DNA of 64,000 nucleotides from an uncultured Eubacteriales bacterium (GCA_934486615.1 CAKSQO010000004.1:62001-126000); one strand, 5' to 3'; counted from the first letter of the stretch, positions 7,775-17,096 are shown. Numbers and translations are program-made. The notes: a model not told the origin generated them from the sequence alone.

Positions 7775-9808
7775 TTGTCCGACAAAAACATCACTGCGTT
7801 AAAAGGAATAGGCGAAAAACGCGCTCAACTTTTCAACAAGTTGGGCGTGTTTAGCGTTGATGACCTGCTTTATAATTACCCGCGCGACTATGTTGATATG
7901 TCAAGCCCTTACTCTCCCGCCGACGCTCCGTTCGGAGAGCCGTGCGCCGTCAGGGCGACGGTGATAAAGCCCGTTGTCGAAACGCGCATACGCAAGGGCA
8001 TGACCCTGTACAAATTCACTGCGGGAGCGGACGGTGCGGCGCTGAAAGTGACCGTGTTCAACAACCGCTTTATCAAAGACAAAATTAAAGTCGGTGAGGA
8101 ATACATCTTCTACGGCACAGTCGCGGGGCGGCTTTACGACCGCGAGATGTCGTCGCCCGACATACTCGATTCGGGCAAAAGCTATATCCGCCCGATATAT
8201 CACGCAACTGCGGGTCTGCCGTCGTATATTATCGAAAACGCGGTGCGGCAGGCACTGTCGGAGGCTGACACTCTGCCCGACCCGATACCGCTTTCGGTGC
8301 GCGAAAAGTACCGCTTGCCCGGAATTGCCGACGCGATAAAGGCGATTCATTTCCCCGAAAATATGAATCAGCTCAAAAGCGCCCGCCGTCGCCTGATGTT
8401 TCAGGAAATGCTCGTGCTGCAGTGCGGGCTTGCCTACCTCGGTTCGGCGGGTCAGCGCGAAGCGGCCGTAAAGCTCGGGCGCGATTACACCGACGAGTTC
8501 TGCGCGCTGCTGCCGTTTGATCTGACCGAGGGGCAGAAGTCCGCCGTCGCCGACGCGATGAAGGATATGCGCTCAGGACGGCAGATGAACCGCCTGCTTC
8601 AGGGCGACGTCGGCTCGGGCAAAACGGCCGTCGCGGCGTGCTTGAGCTACAGCACGGCGAAAAACGGCTATCAGTCGGCAATTATGGCGCCGACCGAGAT
8701 ACTGGCCGAGCAGCACTTTGCATCTCTGTCAAAAATGTTCGACGGCACAGAAGTGACTTGCGCCCTGCTGACAGGTTCGACACCCGCAAAGCAGCGCAGA
8801 GAAACTCTTGCCCAACTCAAATCGGGTGAAATTGATGTTCTCATCGGCACGCACGCAATAATCACCGGGGACGTGGAGTTTGGCTCTCTCGCCCTCGTCA
8901 TCACTGACGAGCAGCATCGCTTCGGCGTAAAGCAGCGCTCGCGCCTGGTAACAAAGGCTGACGCGCCGCATACGCTCGTTATGTCCGCCACGCCTATACC
9001 GCGCACGCTCGCGCTGCTGCTTTACAGTGACCTCGACATCTCGGTACTGAACACCGTGCCCGCAGGCCGCAAGCCCGTTGAAACGCGGCTTATCACAAGC
9101 GAAAAGCTTCCGCTCGCCTACGACTTCATCAAGCGCCAGCTTGACAAGGGGCGGCAGGCATACATCGTCTGCCCTCTCGTTGAGGAAAGCGAAAACGCCG
9201 ACCCTGATTTGAAAAGTGCCGCCGAATACTATGACGAGTTAAGCGACGGCGAGTTTAAAGGCTACGTTATCGGGCTGCTGCACGGCAAAATGCGGTCGAA
9301 AGATAAGGATGCCGTTATGCGGCGCTTCGCCGAGGGCGAAATTCAGCTGCTTATTTCAACGACCGTTATCGAGGTCGGCGTGGACGTGCCGAACTCGACA
9401 ATGATGATGATAATGAACGCCGAGCGCTTCGGATTGTCGCAGCTGCATCAGCTTCGCGGGCGCGTCGGGCGCGGCAGCCACCGCTCCTACTGCGTTCTCG
9501 TTTCCGACTCAAAAAGTACTACATCGGCCGAGCGGTTGGATGTTATGTGCCGCACAAACAACGGCTTCGAAATTTCGGAGTTTGATCTGCAGCAGCGCGG
9601 CCCGGGCGATTTTTTCGGCAACCGTCAGCACGGACTTCCGAACCTTCGGCTGAGCAATATGATGAGCGACTGCGAAGCGCTCGCTTTCTCGCAGTCGGTC
9701 GCCAAAGCGATACTTGAGCGCGACCCGCGCCTTGAGAGCGGCGAAAACGAAGTGCTGCGCTCCTTTGTTAAAAAAATGTTCAGCGAAGTCGAAGGCGGGC
9801 TAAATTAA
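7775..9808 (+). CDS. recG: ATP-dependent DNA helicase RecG
   Basis: A 677-residue branch-migrating helicase that reverses stalled forks and processes Holliday junctions. Visible parts: an N-terminal HhH-like segment (ITALKGIGEKRAQLFNKLGV), the wedge/OB domain (about 60-150), Walker A GDVGSGKTAVA, the DEQH box (ITDEQHRFG), motif III MSATPIPRTLAL, and the C-terminal RecG end (LQQRGPGDFFGNRQHGLP). Length is normal. The TTG at 7775 is preferred: GGTGAG lies 4 nt before it. The alternative GTG at 7766 overlaps that site and would add three residues. Downstream of yloU-yloV and probably co-transcribed. Confidence 0.95.
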   Translation: MSDKNITALKGIGEKRAQLFNKLGVFSVDDLLYNYPRDYVDMSSPYSPADAPFGEPCAVRATVIKPVVETRIRKGMTLYKFTAGADGAALKVTVFNNRFIKDKIKVGEEYIFYGTVAGRLYDREMSSPDILDSGKSYIRPIYHATAGLPSYIIENAVRQALSEADTLPDPIPLSVREKYRLPGIADAIKAIHFPENMNQLKSARRRLMFQEMLVLQCGLAYLGSAGQREAAVKLGRDYTDEFCALLPFDLTEGQKSAVADAMKDMRSGRQMNRLLQGDVGSGKTAVAACLSYSTAKNGYQSAIMAPTEILAEQHFASLSKMFDGTEVTCALLTGSTPAKQRRETLAQLKSGEIDVLIGTHAIITGDVEFGSLALVITDEQHRFGVKQRSRLVTKADAPHTLVMSATPIPRTLALLLYSDLDISVLNTVPAGRKPVETRLITSEKLPLAYDFIKRQLDKGRQAYIVCPLVEESENADPDLKSAAEYYDELSDGEFKGYVIGLLHGKMRSKDKDAVMRRFAEGEIQLLISTTVIEVGVDVPNSTMMMIMNAERFGLSQLHQLRGRVGRGSHRSYCVLVSDSKSTTSAERLDVMCRTNNGFEISEFDLQQRGPGDFFGNRQHGLPNLRLSNMMSDCEALAFSQSVAKAILERDPRLESGENEVLRSFVKKMFSEVEGGLN

Positions 9809-9811
9809 GTA

Positions 9812-9840
9812 TTGAATATCCGAAAAAAATATGAGATAAT
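9812..9840 (+). promoter_or_regulatory. Sigma-A promoter of gltX-glnS
   Basis: TTGAAT (9812-9817), a 17-nt spacer and GATAAT (9835-9840). The leader to the gltX start is only about 48 nt, too short to hold a T-box. Confidence 0.6.
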
Positions 9841-9894
9841 AAAAGAATAATTAATACGCTTATTTTTTCGTGTCACAGGCAACGGAGGGTAACT

Positions 9895-11559
9895 ATGACA
9901 GACTTTGAGAAAATTGCCGACCTTATTTTCGGCGGCGAGGAGCTTAAAACTCCCGAATATTACGAGCAGCTTTATCCGCCGCGACAGCTTTCCGACACCC
10001 AGCGCGTCACGCGGCTTGCGCCCAGCCCGACGGGCTATCTTCACTTCGGTGTGCTGTTCACCTGCCTTGTCAATCGCAGAGTTGCGGACGCAAGCGACGG
10101 ACTTTTCTACGTCAGGATCGAGGATACCGACGCAAAGCGCGAGGTCTCGGGCGGTGTTGAGGACATCGTCGGCGGCCTGCTGCACTTCGGCATAAAGATC
10201 GACGAGGGCTTCACCTCCCCGACCGCGACCGAGGGTGATTACGGTCCGTACAAGCAGAGCGAGCGCGGAAAGATATACCACGCCTATGTCAAGCGCCTTA
10301 TGGAGCAGGGCTACGCCTATCCGTGCTTCTGCAGTGAGGAGAGTCTTGCCGCCACGCGCGAGCAGCAAAAAGCGGACAAGCTGCGCACGGGCTACTACGG
10401 CAAGTTCGCCGTCTGCCGCGATCTGAGCTTCGAGCAGGTCAAGGCCAATATCGACGCAGGGCTGCCCTACGTCGTCAGGCTGCGCTCCCCCGGGGACGAA
10501 AGCCGCCGCATAACCTTCAACGATATGATAAAGGGCAAAATTGAGATGCCCGAAAACGACGAGGACTTCGTCCTGCTCAAGTCCGACGGCATACCGACCT
10601 ACCACTTTGCCCACGCTGTCGACGATCATCTTATGCGCACCACGCACGTTATTCGCGGCGACGAGTGGATCTCGTCCGTGCCCAAGCACATTCAGCTGTT
10701 CAAGCTGCTCGGCTTCAGTGTGCCGAAGTACGCCCACGTTTCTCCGATTATGAAGGAGGAAAACGGCTCCAAGCGTAAGCTTTCCAAGCGCAAGGACCCT
10801 GAAGCGGCCGTGCATTTCTACGCCGAGCAGGGCTACCCTGTCGCGAGCGTGACCGAGTATATGCTGACCCTCGCCAACTCCGACTTTGAGGACTGGCGCC
10901 GCGCGAACAAGGCCGCTCCAAACAGCGAGTTCAAGCTCAATCTCAAAAAAATGAGCGTGTCGGGCGCGCTGTTCGACCTTGTAAAGCTCAACGATGTCAG
11001 CAAGAACATAATCTCGACTATGGACTCAAAGTCCGTGCTCGATCAGGTGCTCGATTGGAGCAAGACCTACGACGCCGACTTCTGCCGGCTGCTTGAGCGC
11101 GACACCGACTACGCGTGCCGCATACTCGCGATAGACCGAGACGTGCCTAAGCCGCGCAAGGACATCGCCAAGTGGAGCGATGTCAAGGACTACGTCGCCT
11201 GCTTCTATGACGAGCTGTTCGAGAACGCTTTCGCGCTGCCCGAGCACATTTCGGCAGACTCGGCGGTGAAGATACTGTCGGCCTACCGCGACATATGGAG
11301 CGCCGACGACGACCGTCAGGCTTGGTTTGATAAGATCAAGAGCATTTGCCCCGTCGCAGACTTCTGCCCCGAGGTAAAGGAATACAGGAAAGAGCCTGAA
11401 AAATACGCAGGTCACTCGGGCGACGCGGCTACGGTAATCCGGGTTGCCGTGACAGGTCGGGTCAACAGTCCCGACCTGTGCGAGATTATGAAGGTGCTCG
11501 GCAAAGATAAGGTGCTCGAGAGAATCGACACCGCCATCAAGCATTTCAGTGAGGTGTAA
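9895..11559 (+). CDS. gltX: Glutamate--tRNA ligase
   Basis: A 554-residue class I synthetase that charges tRNA-Glu. The HIGH region reads APSPTGYLHFG (near residue 42), the editing/insert region holds YAYPCFCSEE, and the KMSKS counterpart is KRKLSKRKD. It is longer than the usual 470-490 residues, with extra length in the C-terminal anticodon-binding part. A GGAGG site lies 7 nt before the ATG. glnS follows after 3 nt, so both synthetases are co-transcribed. Because a dedicated GlnRS is present, this enzyme is likely to be discriminating (tRNA-Glu only), which is inference. Confidence 0.93.
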   Translation: MTDFEKIADLIFGGEELKTPEYYEQLYPPRQLSDTQRVTRLAPSPTGYLHFGVLFTCLVNRRVADASDGLFYVRIEDTDAKREVSGGVEDIVGGLLHFGIKIDEGFTSPTATEGDYGPYKQSERGKIYHAYVKRLMEQGYAYPCFCSEESLAATREQQKADKLRTGYYGKFAVCRDLSFEQVKANIDAGLPYVVRLRSPGDESRRITFNDMIKGKIEMPENDEDFVLLKSDGIPTYHFAHAVDDHLMRTTHVIRGDEWISSVPKHIQLFKLLGFSVPKYAHVSPIMKEENGSKRKLSKRKDPEAAVHFYAEQGYPVASVTEYMLTLANSDFEDWRRANKAAPNSEFKLNLKKMSVSGALFDLVKLNDVSKNIISTMDSKSVLDQVLDWSKTYDADFCRLLERDTDYACRILAIDRDVPKPRKDIAKWSDVKDYVACFYDELFENAFALPEHISADSAVKILSAYRDIWSADDDRQAWFDKIKSICPVADFCPEVKEYRKEPEKYAGHSGDAATVIRVAVTGRVNSPDLCEIMKVLGKDKVLERIDTAIKHFSEV

Positions 11560-11562
11560 GCA

Positions 11563-13236
11563 ATGGACGAGATCAACAAGGTAAACGACGGCAATTTTAT
11601 TGAAGAATTTGTTAAGCAGGATCTGGCAAACGGAGTTTACGACAAGGTTCAGACCCGCTTCCCGCCCGAGCCGAACGGCTATCTGCACATCGGCCACGCG
11701 AAGGCTATCTGCATCGACTTCGGCATTGCCGAGAAGTTCGGCGGCAAGTGCAACCTCCGCCTTGACGACACCAACCCCACCAAAGAGGATGTTGAGTACG
11801 TCGACGCTATCAAAGAGGACATCAAGTGGCTCGGCTTTGACTGGGACAATGTCTACTACGCCAGTGACTATTTCGACTTTATCTATGAGTGCGCGATAAA
11901 GCTCATCAAAATGGGCAAAGCCTACGTCTGCGACCTCACGGCCGACCAGATTCGCGAGTACCGCGGCACGCTCACCGAGCCGGGCAGAAACAGCCCCTAC
12001 CGCGACCGCTCCGTAGAGGAAAACCTCGATTTGTTCGAGCGTATGACCAAGGGCGAGTTTGAAAACGGTGAAAAGGTGCTGCGCGCCAAAATTGATATGG
12101 CGTCGCCCAACCTCAATATGCGCGACCCCGTTATCTACCGCATTATGAAAGTGCCGCATCACCGCGCTGGCGACAAGTGGGTCGTCTACCCGATGTACGA
12201 TATGGCGCACCCGCTGAGCGACGCTTACGAGGGCGTCACCCACTCGCTGTGCTCGCTTGAATTTGAAAATCACCGCCCGCTCTACAATTGGTTTTTGGAG
12301 CAGCTTGAGATCCCGCACGCTCCGCGCCAGATCGAGTTTGCGCGAATGAACGTAAACTACACACTGACAAGCAAACGCAAGTGCCTCAAGCTCGTCAAGG
12401 ACGGCCTTGTTTCAGGCTGGAACGACCCGCGTATGGCCACACTCTGCGGTATGCGCCGTCGCGGATACCCCGCCGCAGCGATTCGCAGCTTTTGCGAGAA
12501 AATCGGCGTGTCAAAGGCGTACAGCGTCATTGACTATGCGCTGCTTGAGTCCTGCGTGCGCGACGAGCTGAATATCACAGCCGACCGCGCGATGGCCGTG
12601 CTGCGTCCGCTCGAGGTCGTCATCGACAACTACCCCGACGGCCAAACCGAGGTTCTCGAGGTCGAAATCAACCCCAACAAGCCCGAGCTCGGCAACCGCG
12701 AGGTCGTTTTCGGCAAGCACATCTTCATCGAGCGCGACGACTTCTGCGAAGAGCCGCCCAAGGGCTACTTCCGCCTCTGCCCCGAGCGCGAGGTCAGACT
12801 CAAGGGCGCGTACTATATCAAGTACGTCTCCTGCGAGAAGGATGCAGACGGCAACACCGTCCGCGTTCACTGCACCTACGACCCCGCCACCAAGGGCGGC
12901 AACGCGCCCGACGGCCGCAAGGTCAAGGGCACCATTCACTGGGTCAGCGGTGATAACTGCACCGACGCCGAGGTCAGGCTCTACGACCGCCTGTTCCTTG
13001 TTGAAAATCCGTCTGACGAGGAGGGCGTCGGCGACTTCTCGGAAAATCTCAACCCCGATTCCGTCGAAGTCATATCCGATTGCAAGATTGAAAAGACCCT
13101 TGACGTCGGTGAAAAAGGAAAAACCTTCCAGTTTATGCGTCAGGGCTACTTCTGCGTCGACGACGATTCGACCCCGGAGCATCCCGTGTTCAACCGCACT
13201 GTGGCGCTCAAGGACTCCTGGGCAAAGAAAAAGTAA
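11563..13236 (+). CDS. glnS: Glutamine--tRNA ligase
   Basis: A 557-residue GlnRS. It has the HIGH region PPEPNGYLHIGHAKAI, the KMSKS counterpart LTSKRKCLKLV, the class Ic acceptor-stem domain and two C-terminal beta barrels (MREVRLKGAYYIKY-like region, then RQGYFCVDDDSTPEHPVFNR, a GlnRS hallmark). It charges tRNA-Gln directly, bypassing the Glu-tRNA-Gln amidotransferase route of most Firmicutes. The family entered bacteria from eukaryotes. It starts 3 nt after gltX, and the ribosome site GTGAGGTG lies inside the end of gltX. Confidence 0.95.
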   Translation: MDEINKVNDGNFIEEFVKQDLANGVYDKVQTRFPPEPNGYLHIGHAKAICIDFGIAEKFGGKCNLRLDDTNPTKEDVEYVDAIKEDIKWLGFDWDNVYYASDYFDFIYECAIKLIKMGKAYVCDLTADQIREYRGTLTEPGRNSPYRDRSVEENLDLFERMTKGEFENGEKVLRAKIDMASPNLNMRDPVIYRIMKVPHHRAGDKWVVYPMYDMAHPLSDAYEGVTHSLCSLEFENHRPLYNWFLEQLEIPHAPRQIEFARMNVNYTLTSKRKCLKLVKDGLVSGWNDPRMATLCGMRRRGYPAAAIRSFCEKIGVSKAYSVIDYALLESCVRDELNITADRAMAVLRPLEVVIDNYPDGQTEVLEVEINPNKPELGNREVVFGKHIFIERDDFCEEPPKGYFRLCPEREVRLKGAYYIKYVSCEKDADGNTVRVHCTYDPATKGGNAPDGRKVKGTIHWVSGDNCTDAEVRLYDRLFLVENPSDEEGVGDFSENLNPDSVEVISDCKIEKTLDVGEKGKTFQFMRQGYFCVDDDSTPEHPVFNRTVALKDSWAKKK

Positions 13237-13254
13237 GCCGAATTTTGACTTTAA

Positions 13255-13299
13255 TTCACGGCCGAGACCGCAACCGACCTCGGCCGTGAAAATATTTTT
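13255..13299 (+). terminator. Intrinsic terminator of gltX-glnS
   Basis: A 12-bp perfect stem (13255-13266 with 13279-13290, TTCACGGCCGAG), a 12-nt loop, then AATATTTTT. Confidence 0.85.
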
Positions 13300-13504
13300 G
13301 TAAAATTATCCGCACATTCCTTATTTTTATCTTTCATTTTGCTAAATATAGTGCTATAATATTAACAGCACACACGAAATATTGCGCTTAAAGCGTTCAC
13401 CGCATCGGAAAATACGCTTTGAGCCGCTTTGCATCGACATTTTTCGCCGACTTCTTTTACGGCGGTTACCTTCAAAATTCCAAGATAACACAGGAGTGGA
13501 AGCA

Positions 13505-14791
13505 TTGGAAAAATTTATCGTCAACGGCGGTACACAGCTCAACGGATCGGTCACGATAAGCGGAGCTAAAAACGCAGCCGTAGCAATCATTCCCGCAGCC
13601 ATACTCTGCGACGACGTTTGCCGTATCGAAAATGTGCCTAACATCAGTGATGTAAACGAGCTTATCCATATTCTCTACGAACTGGGCGCTGAAGTCAGGC
13701 TTATCAATAAAACAACTTACGAGATCGATCCGCGCAACATTCATACGCACATTGTGCCTTTCGAAATGACAAAGTGTATGCGCGCAAGCAGCTACCTGCT
13801 CGGCGCTATGCTCGGTCGCTTCTTAAAGGCAAAGGTCGCCCCTCCCGGGGGGTGCGATTTCGGCGTGCGCCCGATCGATCTGCACATAAAAGGCTTTGAA
13901 GCGCTCGGCGCTAAGGTCAAATTCACCGACGGCATGGTCGACTGCAAGGCAGACAGGCTCATCGGCGGTCAGGTTTACCTTGACAAAGTCTCAGTCGGCG
14001 CGACGGTCAACATTATGCTCGCCGCAGTCAAGGCCAGCGGCCTTACTATCATCGAAAACGCCGCTAAAGAGCCGCACATCGTCGATCTTGCCAACTTCCT
14101 TATCTCGATGGGCGCGGACATTCGCGGCGCAGGCACAAGCGTTATCAAGGTGCGCGGCGTGTCACATTTGCGCGGCACGACCTACTCCATTATTCCTGAC
14201 CAGATCGAAGCCGGAACTTATATGGCGGCCGTTACCGCTGCGGGCGGCGATGTGCTTATCAACAATGTAATTCCTAAGCATCTTGAGTCGATAACCGCCA
14301 AGCTCGTCGAAATGGGCGCCGTCATTGACGACCTCGACGACGCTGTGCGTATCCGCAGCACAGGCAGAATAAAACGCTGCAATCTCACAACTCAGCCGCA
14401 CCCGGGCTTCCCCACCGATATGCAGCCGCAGGCCGTTGCGGTGCTCGCACGCGCTCAGGGCACAAGCATTGTCACCGAGGGCGTGTGGGACAACCGCTTT
14501 CGCTATGTTGACCAGCTCGTCAGAATGGGTGCAAAGGTGCAGGTTGACGGCAAAATTGCCGTTATTGAGGGAGTGGAAAAGCTGACGGGAGCGCACGTTG
14601 TCGCGACCGATCTGCGCGCGGGAGCCGCTATGCTCATCGCCGCCATCGTTGCCGACGGCACGACCGAAATTGAAGACATCTACCTTATCGAGCGCGGCTA
14701 TGAGGACATTGTAGAGAAGCTGAGTGCACTCGGCGCGGATATTCGCAAGGTCAGCTGCACTCCTCCGACAAAGGTGCTCTCCGCTCAATAA
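13505..14791 (+). CDS. murA: UDP-N-acetylglucosamine 1-carboxyvinyltransferase (first copy)
   Basis: A 428-residue EPSP-synthase-fold enzyme. It adds enolpyruvate to UDP-GlcNAc, the first committed step of peptidoglycan synthesis and the fosfomycin target. The catalytic loop PPGGCDFGVRP carries Cys117, so it should be fosfomycin-sensitive. NGG near the N-terminus and SGAKNAAVAI are typical. The start is a TTG at 13505: AGGAG at 13492-13496 is 8 nt away, and a GTG at 13496 overlaps that site. A TATAAT at 13355-13360 lies upstream, without a convincing -35. A second murA sits in the division cluster (21435-22694). Confidence 0.95.
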   Translation: MEKFIVNGGTQLNGSVTISGAKNAAVAIIPAAILCDDVCRIENVPNISDVNELIHILYELGAEVRLINKTTYEIDPRNIHTHIVPFEMTKCMRASSYLLGAMLGRFLKAKVAPPGGCDFGVRPIDLHIKGFEALGAKVKFTDGMVDCKADRLIGGQVYLDKVSVGATVNIMLAAVKASGLTIIENAAKEPHIVDLANFLISMGADIRGAGTSVIKVRGVSHLRGTTYSIIPDQIEAGTYMAAVTAAGGDVLINNVIPKHLESITAKLVEMGAVIDDLDDAVRIRSTGRIKRCNLTTQPHPGFPTDMQPQAVAVLARAQGTSIVTEGVWDNRFRYVDQLVRMGAKVQVDGKIAVIEGVEKLTGAHVVATDLRAGAAMLIAAIVADGTTEIEDIYLIERGYEDIVEKLSALGADIRKVSCTPPTKVLSAQ

Positions 14792-14851
14792 AGCAAATTT
14801 CAGAAACACCCGATTTTTTCGATAAGACATAAAATTTAGGACATAAAATTT

Positions 14852-14879
14852 TAAAGGTCGGCCGAAAGGACGACCTTTA
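14852..14879 (+). terminator. Hairpin after murA, weak terminator
   Basis: A 9-bp stem (TAAAGGTCG with CGACCTTTA) around a 10-nt loop. Only a short T stretch follows, so termination is probably partial. Confidence 0.45.
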
Positions 14880-14902
14880 TTTGTAAAAAGGTGATTGAAT
14901 TT

Positions 14903-15688
14903 ATGGCAACGGTTTGCCCGCTTTTCAGCGGCAGCAAGGGCAACTCAACATACATAGGCTACGGCGGCAGCGGAATTATCATCGACGCAGGAGTCAGCTG
15001 CAGGCGCCTGTGTGAAGCACTTGGTGCACTTGACGTCGACCCGTCCGCAATCGGTGCAGTGTTCATCACACACGAACACTCCGACCACATTAAGGGGCTG
15101 CGTGTATTTGAAAAAAAGGCGCATATTCCCATCTGTTGCTCCGAGCTGACGCGCTCGGCGCTGCTGAAAGCCAATGTCCTCGATGATCCAGAGTGCATCA
15201 CGCCATTTGAGCACGAGGTGCAGATCGGCGGCTTCACCGTAACACGGTTTACCACCTCACACGACTGCCCGGGCAGCAGCGGTTACACTGTGCTGACCCC
15301 CGACGAAAAGCGCGTGAGCGTCTGCACCGATTTAGGTCTCGTGACCGACGAGGTCTTCTCCGCCCTGCTCGGCAGCGATCTCATCGTGCTTGAATCAAAT
15401 CACGACCTCGCGATGCTGCGCGGCGGCCCATACCCGCCCGAGCTTAAAATGCGCATTGCCTCCGATAAGGGTCACCTCTCAAATGCCTGCTGCGGCGAAC
15501 TCATTGTAAAGCTTGCCAAAAGCGGCACGACACGCTTCATTTTAGCGCATTTGAGCGACGAGAACAACACGCCGCTGAAAGCGCTTGAGAGCGCCGCAAC
15601 CGCGCTTGAGCTTGGCGGCTTTACCCCGGGACGCGACTGCACCGTAACCGCCGCCGCTCCGAGCGGAAACAAGGCGGTGATCATCTGA
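14903..15688 (+). CDS. MBL-fold metallo-hydrolase (YycJ/WalJ-like)
   Basis: A 261-residue metallo-beta-lactamase-fold protein with FSGSKGNSTYIG at the N-terminus and the metal motif FITHEHSDHIKGL; a further His/Asp pair lies in SVCTDLG and SNHD. The closest pattern is YycJ/WalJ, linked in Bacillus to the WalRK cell wall system and to mismatch-type repair, probably as an exonuclease. The ATG at 14903 follows AAAGGTGA by about 8 nt. Its stop overlaps the rlmH start (TGATG), so the two are translationally coupled. murA-yycJ-rlmH is a recurring order in Clostridia. Confidence 0.85.
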   Translation: MATVCPLFSGSKGNSTYIGYGGSGIIIDAGVSCRRLCEALGALDVDPSAIGAVFITHEHSDHIKGLRVFEKKAHIPICCSELTRSALLKANVLDDPECITPFEHEVQIGGFTVTRFTTSHDCPGSSGYTVLTPDEKRVSVCTDLGLVTDEVFSALLGSDLIVLESNHDLAMLRGGPYPPELKMRIASDKGHLSNACCGELIVKLAKSGTTRFILAHLSDENNTPLKALESAATALELGGFTPGRDCTVTAAAPSGNKAVII

Positions 15689-16173
15689 TGCTGAAAGTCA
15701 ACATAATTGCCGTAGGCAAGCTGAAAGAAAAATATTTCACCGACGCGTGCAACGAATACATCAAGCGGCTCGGCGCGTTTTGCAGCATAAGCGTGACCGA
15801 AATTGCCGAACACAAGTGCCCGCATGAGCCTTCGCAGGCCGACATCGCCGCCACCGTAAATGACGAAAGCAAACGTATCCTCGCAGCCGTCGGCGCTACC
15901 GACGCCGTCGTTGCGCTGTGCATAGAGGGCAAGGAGTATTCCTCCGAGCAGCTGGCTAAGCTCATCGACGATTTCAAAATGCGCTCATCCTCGGGTCGCG
16001 TATGCTTCATTATCGGCGGCTCATGGGGGCTGTCGGACGAAGTCAAGCGCCGTGCCGACGTGCGGCTTTCGATGTCGCCGATGACGTTCCCGCATATGCT
16101 CGCGCGCGTAATGCTGCTTGAGCAGATCTACCGCGCGTTCGGAATCAGCGCAGGCTCAAAGTATCACAAATAA
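15688..16173 (+). CDS. rlmH: 23S rRNA (pseudouridine1915-N3)-methyltransferase RlmH
   Basis: A 161-residue SPOUT methyltransferase. It methylates pseudouridine 1915 in helix 69 of 23S rRNA, using SAM. The knotted C-terminal half is clear: CFIIGGSWGLSDEVKRRAD, MTFPHMLARVMLLEQIYRA, and the invariant end KYHK. Length is normal. Its ATG overlaps the stop of the metallo-hydrolase gene. Confidence 0.96.
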   Translation: MLKVNIIAVGKLKEKYFTDACNEYIKRLGAFCSISVTEIAEHKCPHEPSQADIAATVNDESKRILAAVGATDAVVALCIEGKEYSSEQLAKLIDDFKMRSSSGRVCFIIGGSWGLSDEVKRRADVRLSMSPMTFPHMLARVMLLEQIYRAFGISAGSKYHK

Positions 16174-16261
16174 CCGCCGTTCGGGAGCTGATACACCTTT
16201 CCCGCGCATTTACCATACGAAAAAATTAACTCTTAAACAAACTTTCGAAGTTGGTGAAAAA

Positions 16262-16972
16262 ATGAAAACTTACCGCATTTATTTTATCAGGCACGGGCTT
16301 ATCGAAGGCAACATCAAGGGGCAGTACATCGGGCGCACCGATGCTCCGCTCATTCCGGAGGCTCTGGCGATGCTTCAGGCAATGAAGGAGAACTACATCT
16401 ACCCCGAGGCCGATGAGTATTTCACGAGCCCCATGCTGCGCTGCCGCCAGACTATGGCCGCGCTCTACCCGGGTGCCGAGCCTATCGTCGTGCCCGATCT
16501 GGTCGAGTACAGCTTCGGCGAATTTGAGGGCAAGACAGCCGGGGAGCTTGCCGACAACGAGGACTACAAGCGCTGGACGGGCGAAAAGGGCGCCGACTTC
16601 GCACCAAAGGGCGGCGAGGACACGAACCACTTCATCGCGCGCGTGGGGGCTGCTTTCAACAGCATCGTTGAATATATGATGCGCGAGGGCAAGCGCGACG
16701 CGGTCATCTGCACCCACGGCGGCGTTATCTCGGCCATTCTCGCGACCTACGGTCTGCCGCAGCGGCGTATGTCAGACTGGGAGTGCATGAGCGGCAAGGG
16801 CTTCTGCATCAGCATCACTCCGACGGTGTGGATGCGCGGCGGAATGTTCGAGGTCATCGGCCTGTTTCCGTTTGAAAAGGACGACGGCTCGGGCGACGCC
16901 CGCGACGAACTTGACTACGACGGTTTCGACGAATTATACGAGGACTCGGACGACTCAATCGGCGAGGATTGA
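16262..16972 (+). CDS. Histidine phosphatase family protein with acidic C-terminal tail
   Basis: A 236-residue phosphoglycerate-mutase-like protein. The catalytic motif is FIRHGLIEGN near the N-terminus, and the second His lies in ICTHGGVISAIL. The pattern fits small phosphatases such as CobC/PhoE-like proteins; the substrate cannot be read from sequence. The last 30 residues are almost all Asp, Glu, Gly and Tyr, an unusual acidic tail. The ATG at 16262 follows GGTGAAAAA and gives the usual N-terminus. Convergent with prfB. Confidence 0.85.
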   Translation: MKTYRIYFIRHGLIEGNIKGQYIGRTDAPLIPEALAMLQAMKENYIYPEADEYFTSPMLRCRQTMAALYPGAEPIVVPDLVEYSFGEFEGKTAGELADNEDYKRWTGEKGADFAPKGGEDTNHFIARVGAAFNSIVEYMMREGKRDAVICTHGGVISAILATYGLPQRRMSDWECMSGKGFCISITPTVWMRGGMFEVIGLFPFEKDDGSGDARDELDYDGFDELYEDSDDSIGED

Positions 16973-16994
16973 GCGTACTCACATCAAATAGCAA

Positions 16995-17045
16995 AGCACC
17001 CCACTTGTCAGACAGTATAATATACTGTCTGACAAGTGGGGTGCT
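16995..17045. repeat. 51-bp near-perfect palindrome between convergent genes
   Basis: Two 25-nt arms (16995-17019 and 17021-17045) are exact reverse complements around a single A at 17020. The arms begin AGCACCCCACTTGTCAGACA. It lies between the 3' ends of the histidine phosphatase gene and prfB, so it may end both transcripts, but neither side has a T run. A similar long palindrome is at 32009-32052. Confidence 0.9.
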
Positions 17046-17096
17046 GTTCATTTCGGGGATTTTTATGCTTAATTCATATCAAAACCGGAGCAAAAA

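Noticed and set aside
9841..9894. T-box leader for gltX
   Set aside because: Leader of about 50 nt, too short and without the AGGGTGG-like T-box sequence.
11026..12318. Long minus-strand frame opposite gltX and glnS
   Set aside because: It is antisense to two certain synthetase genes and has no recognisable domain.
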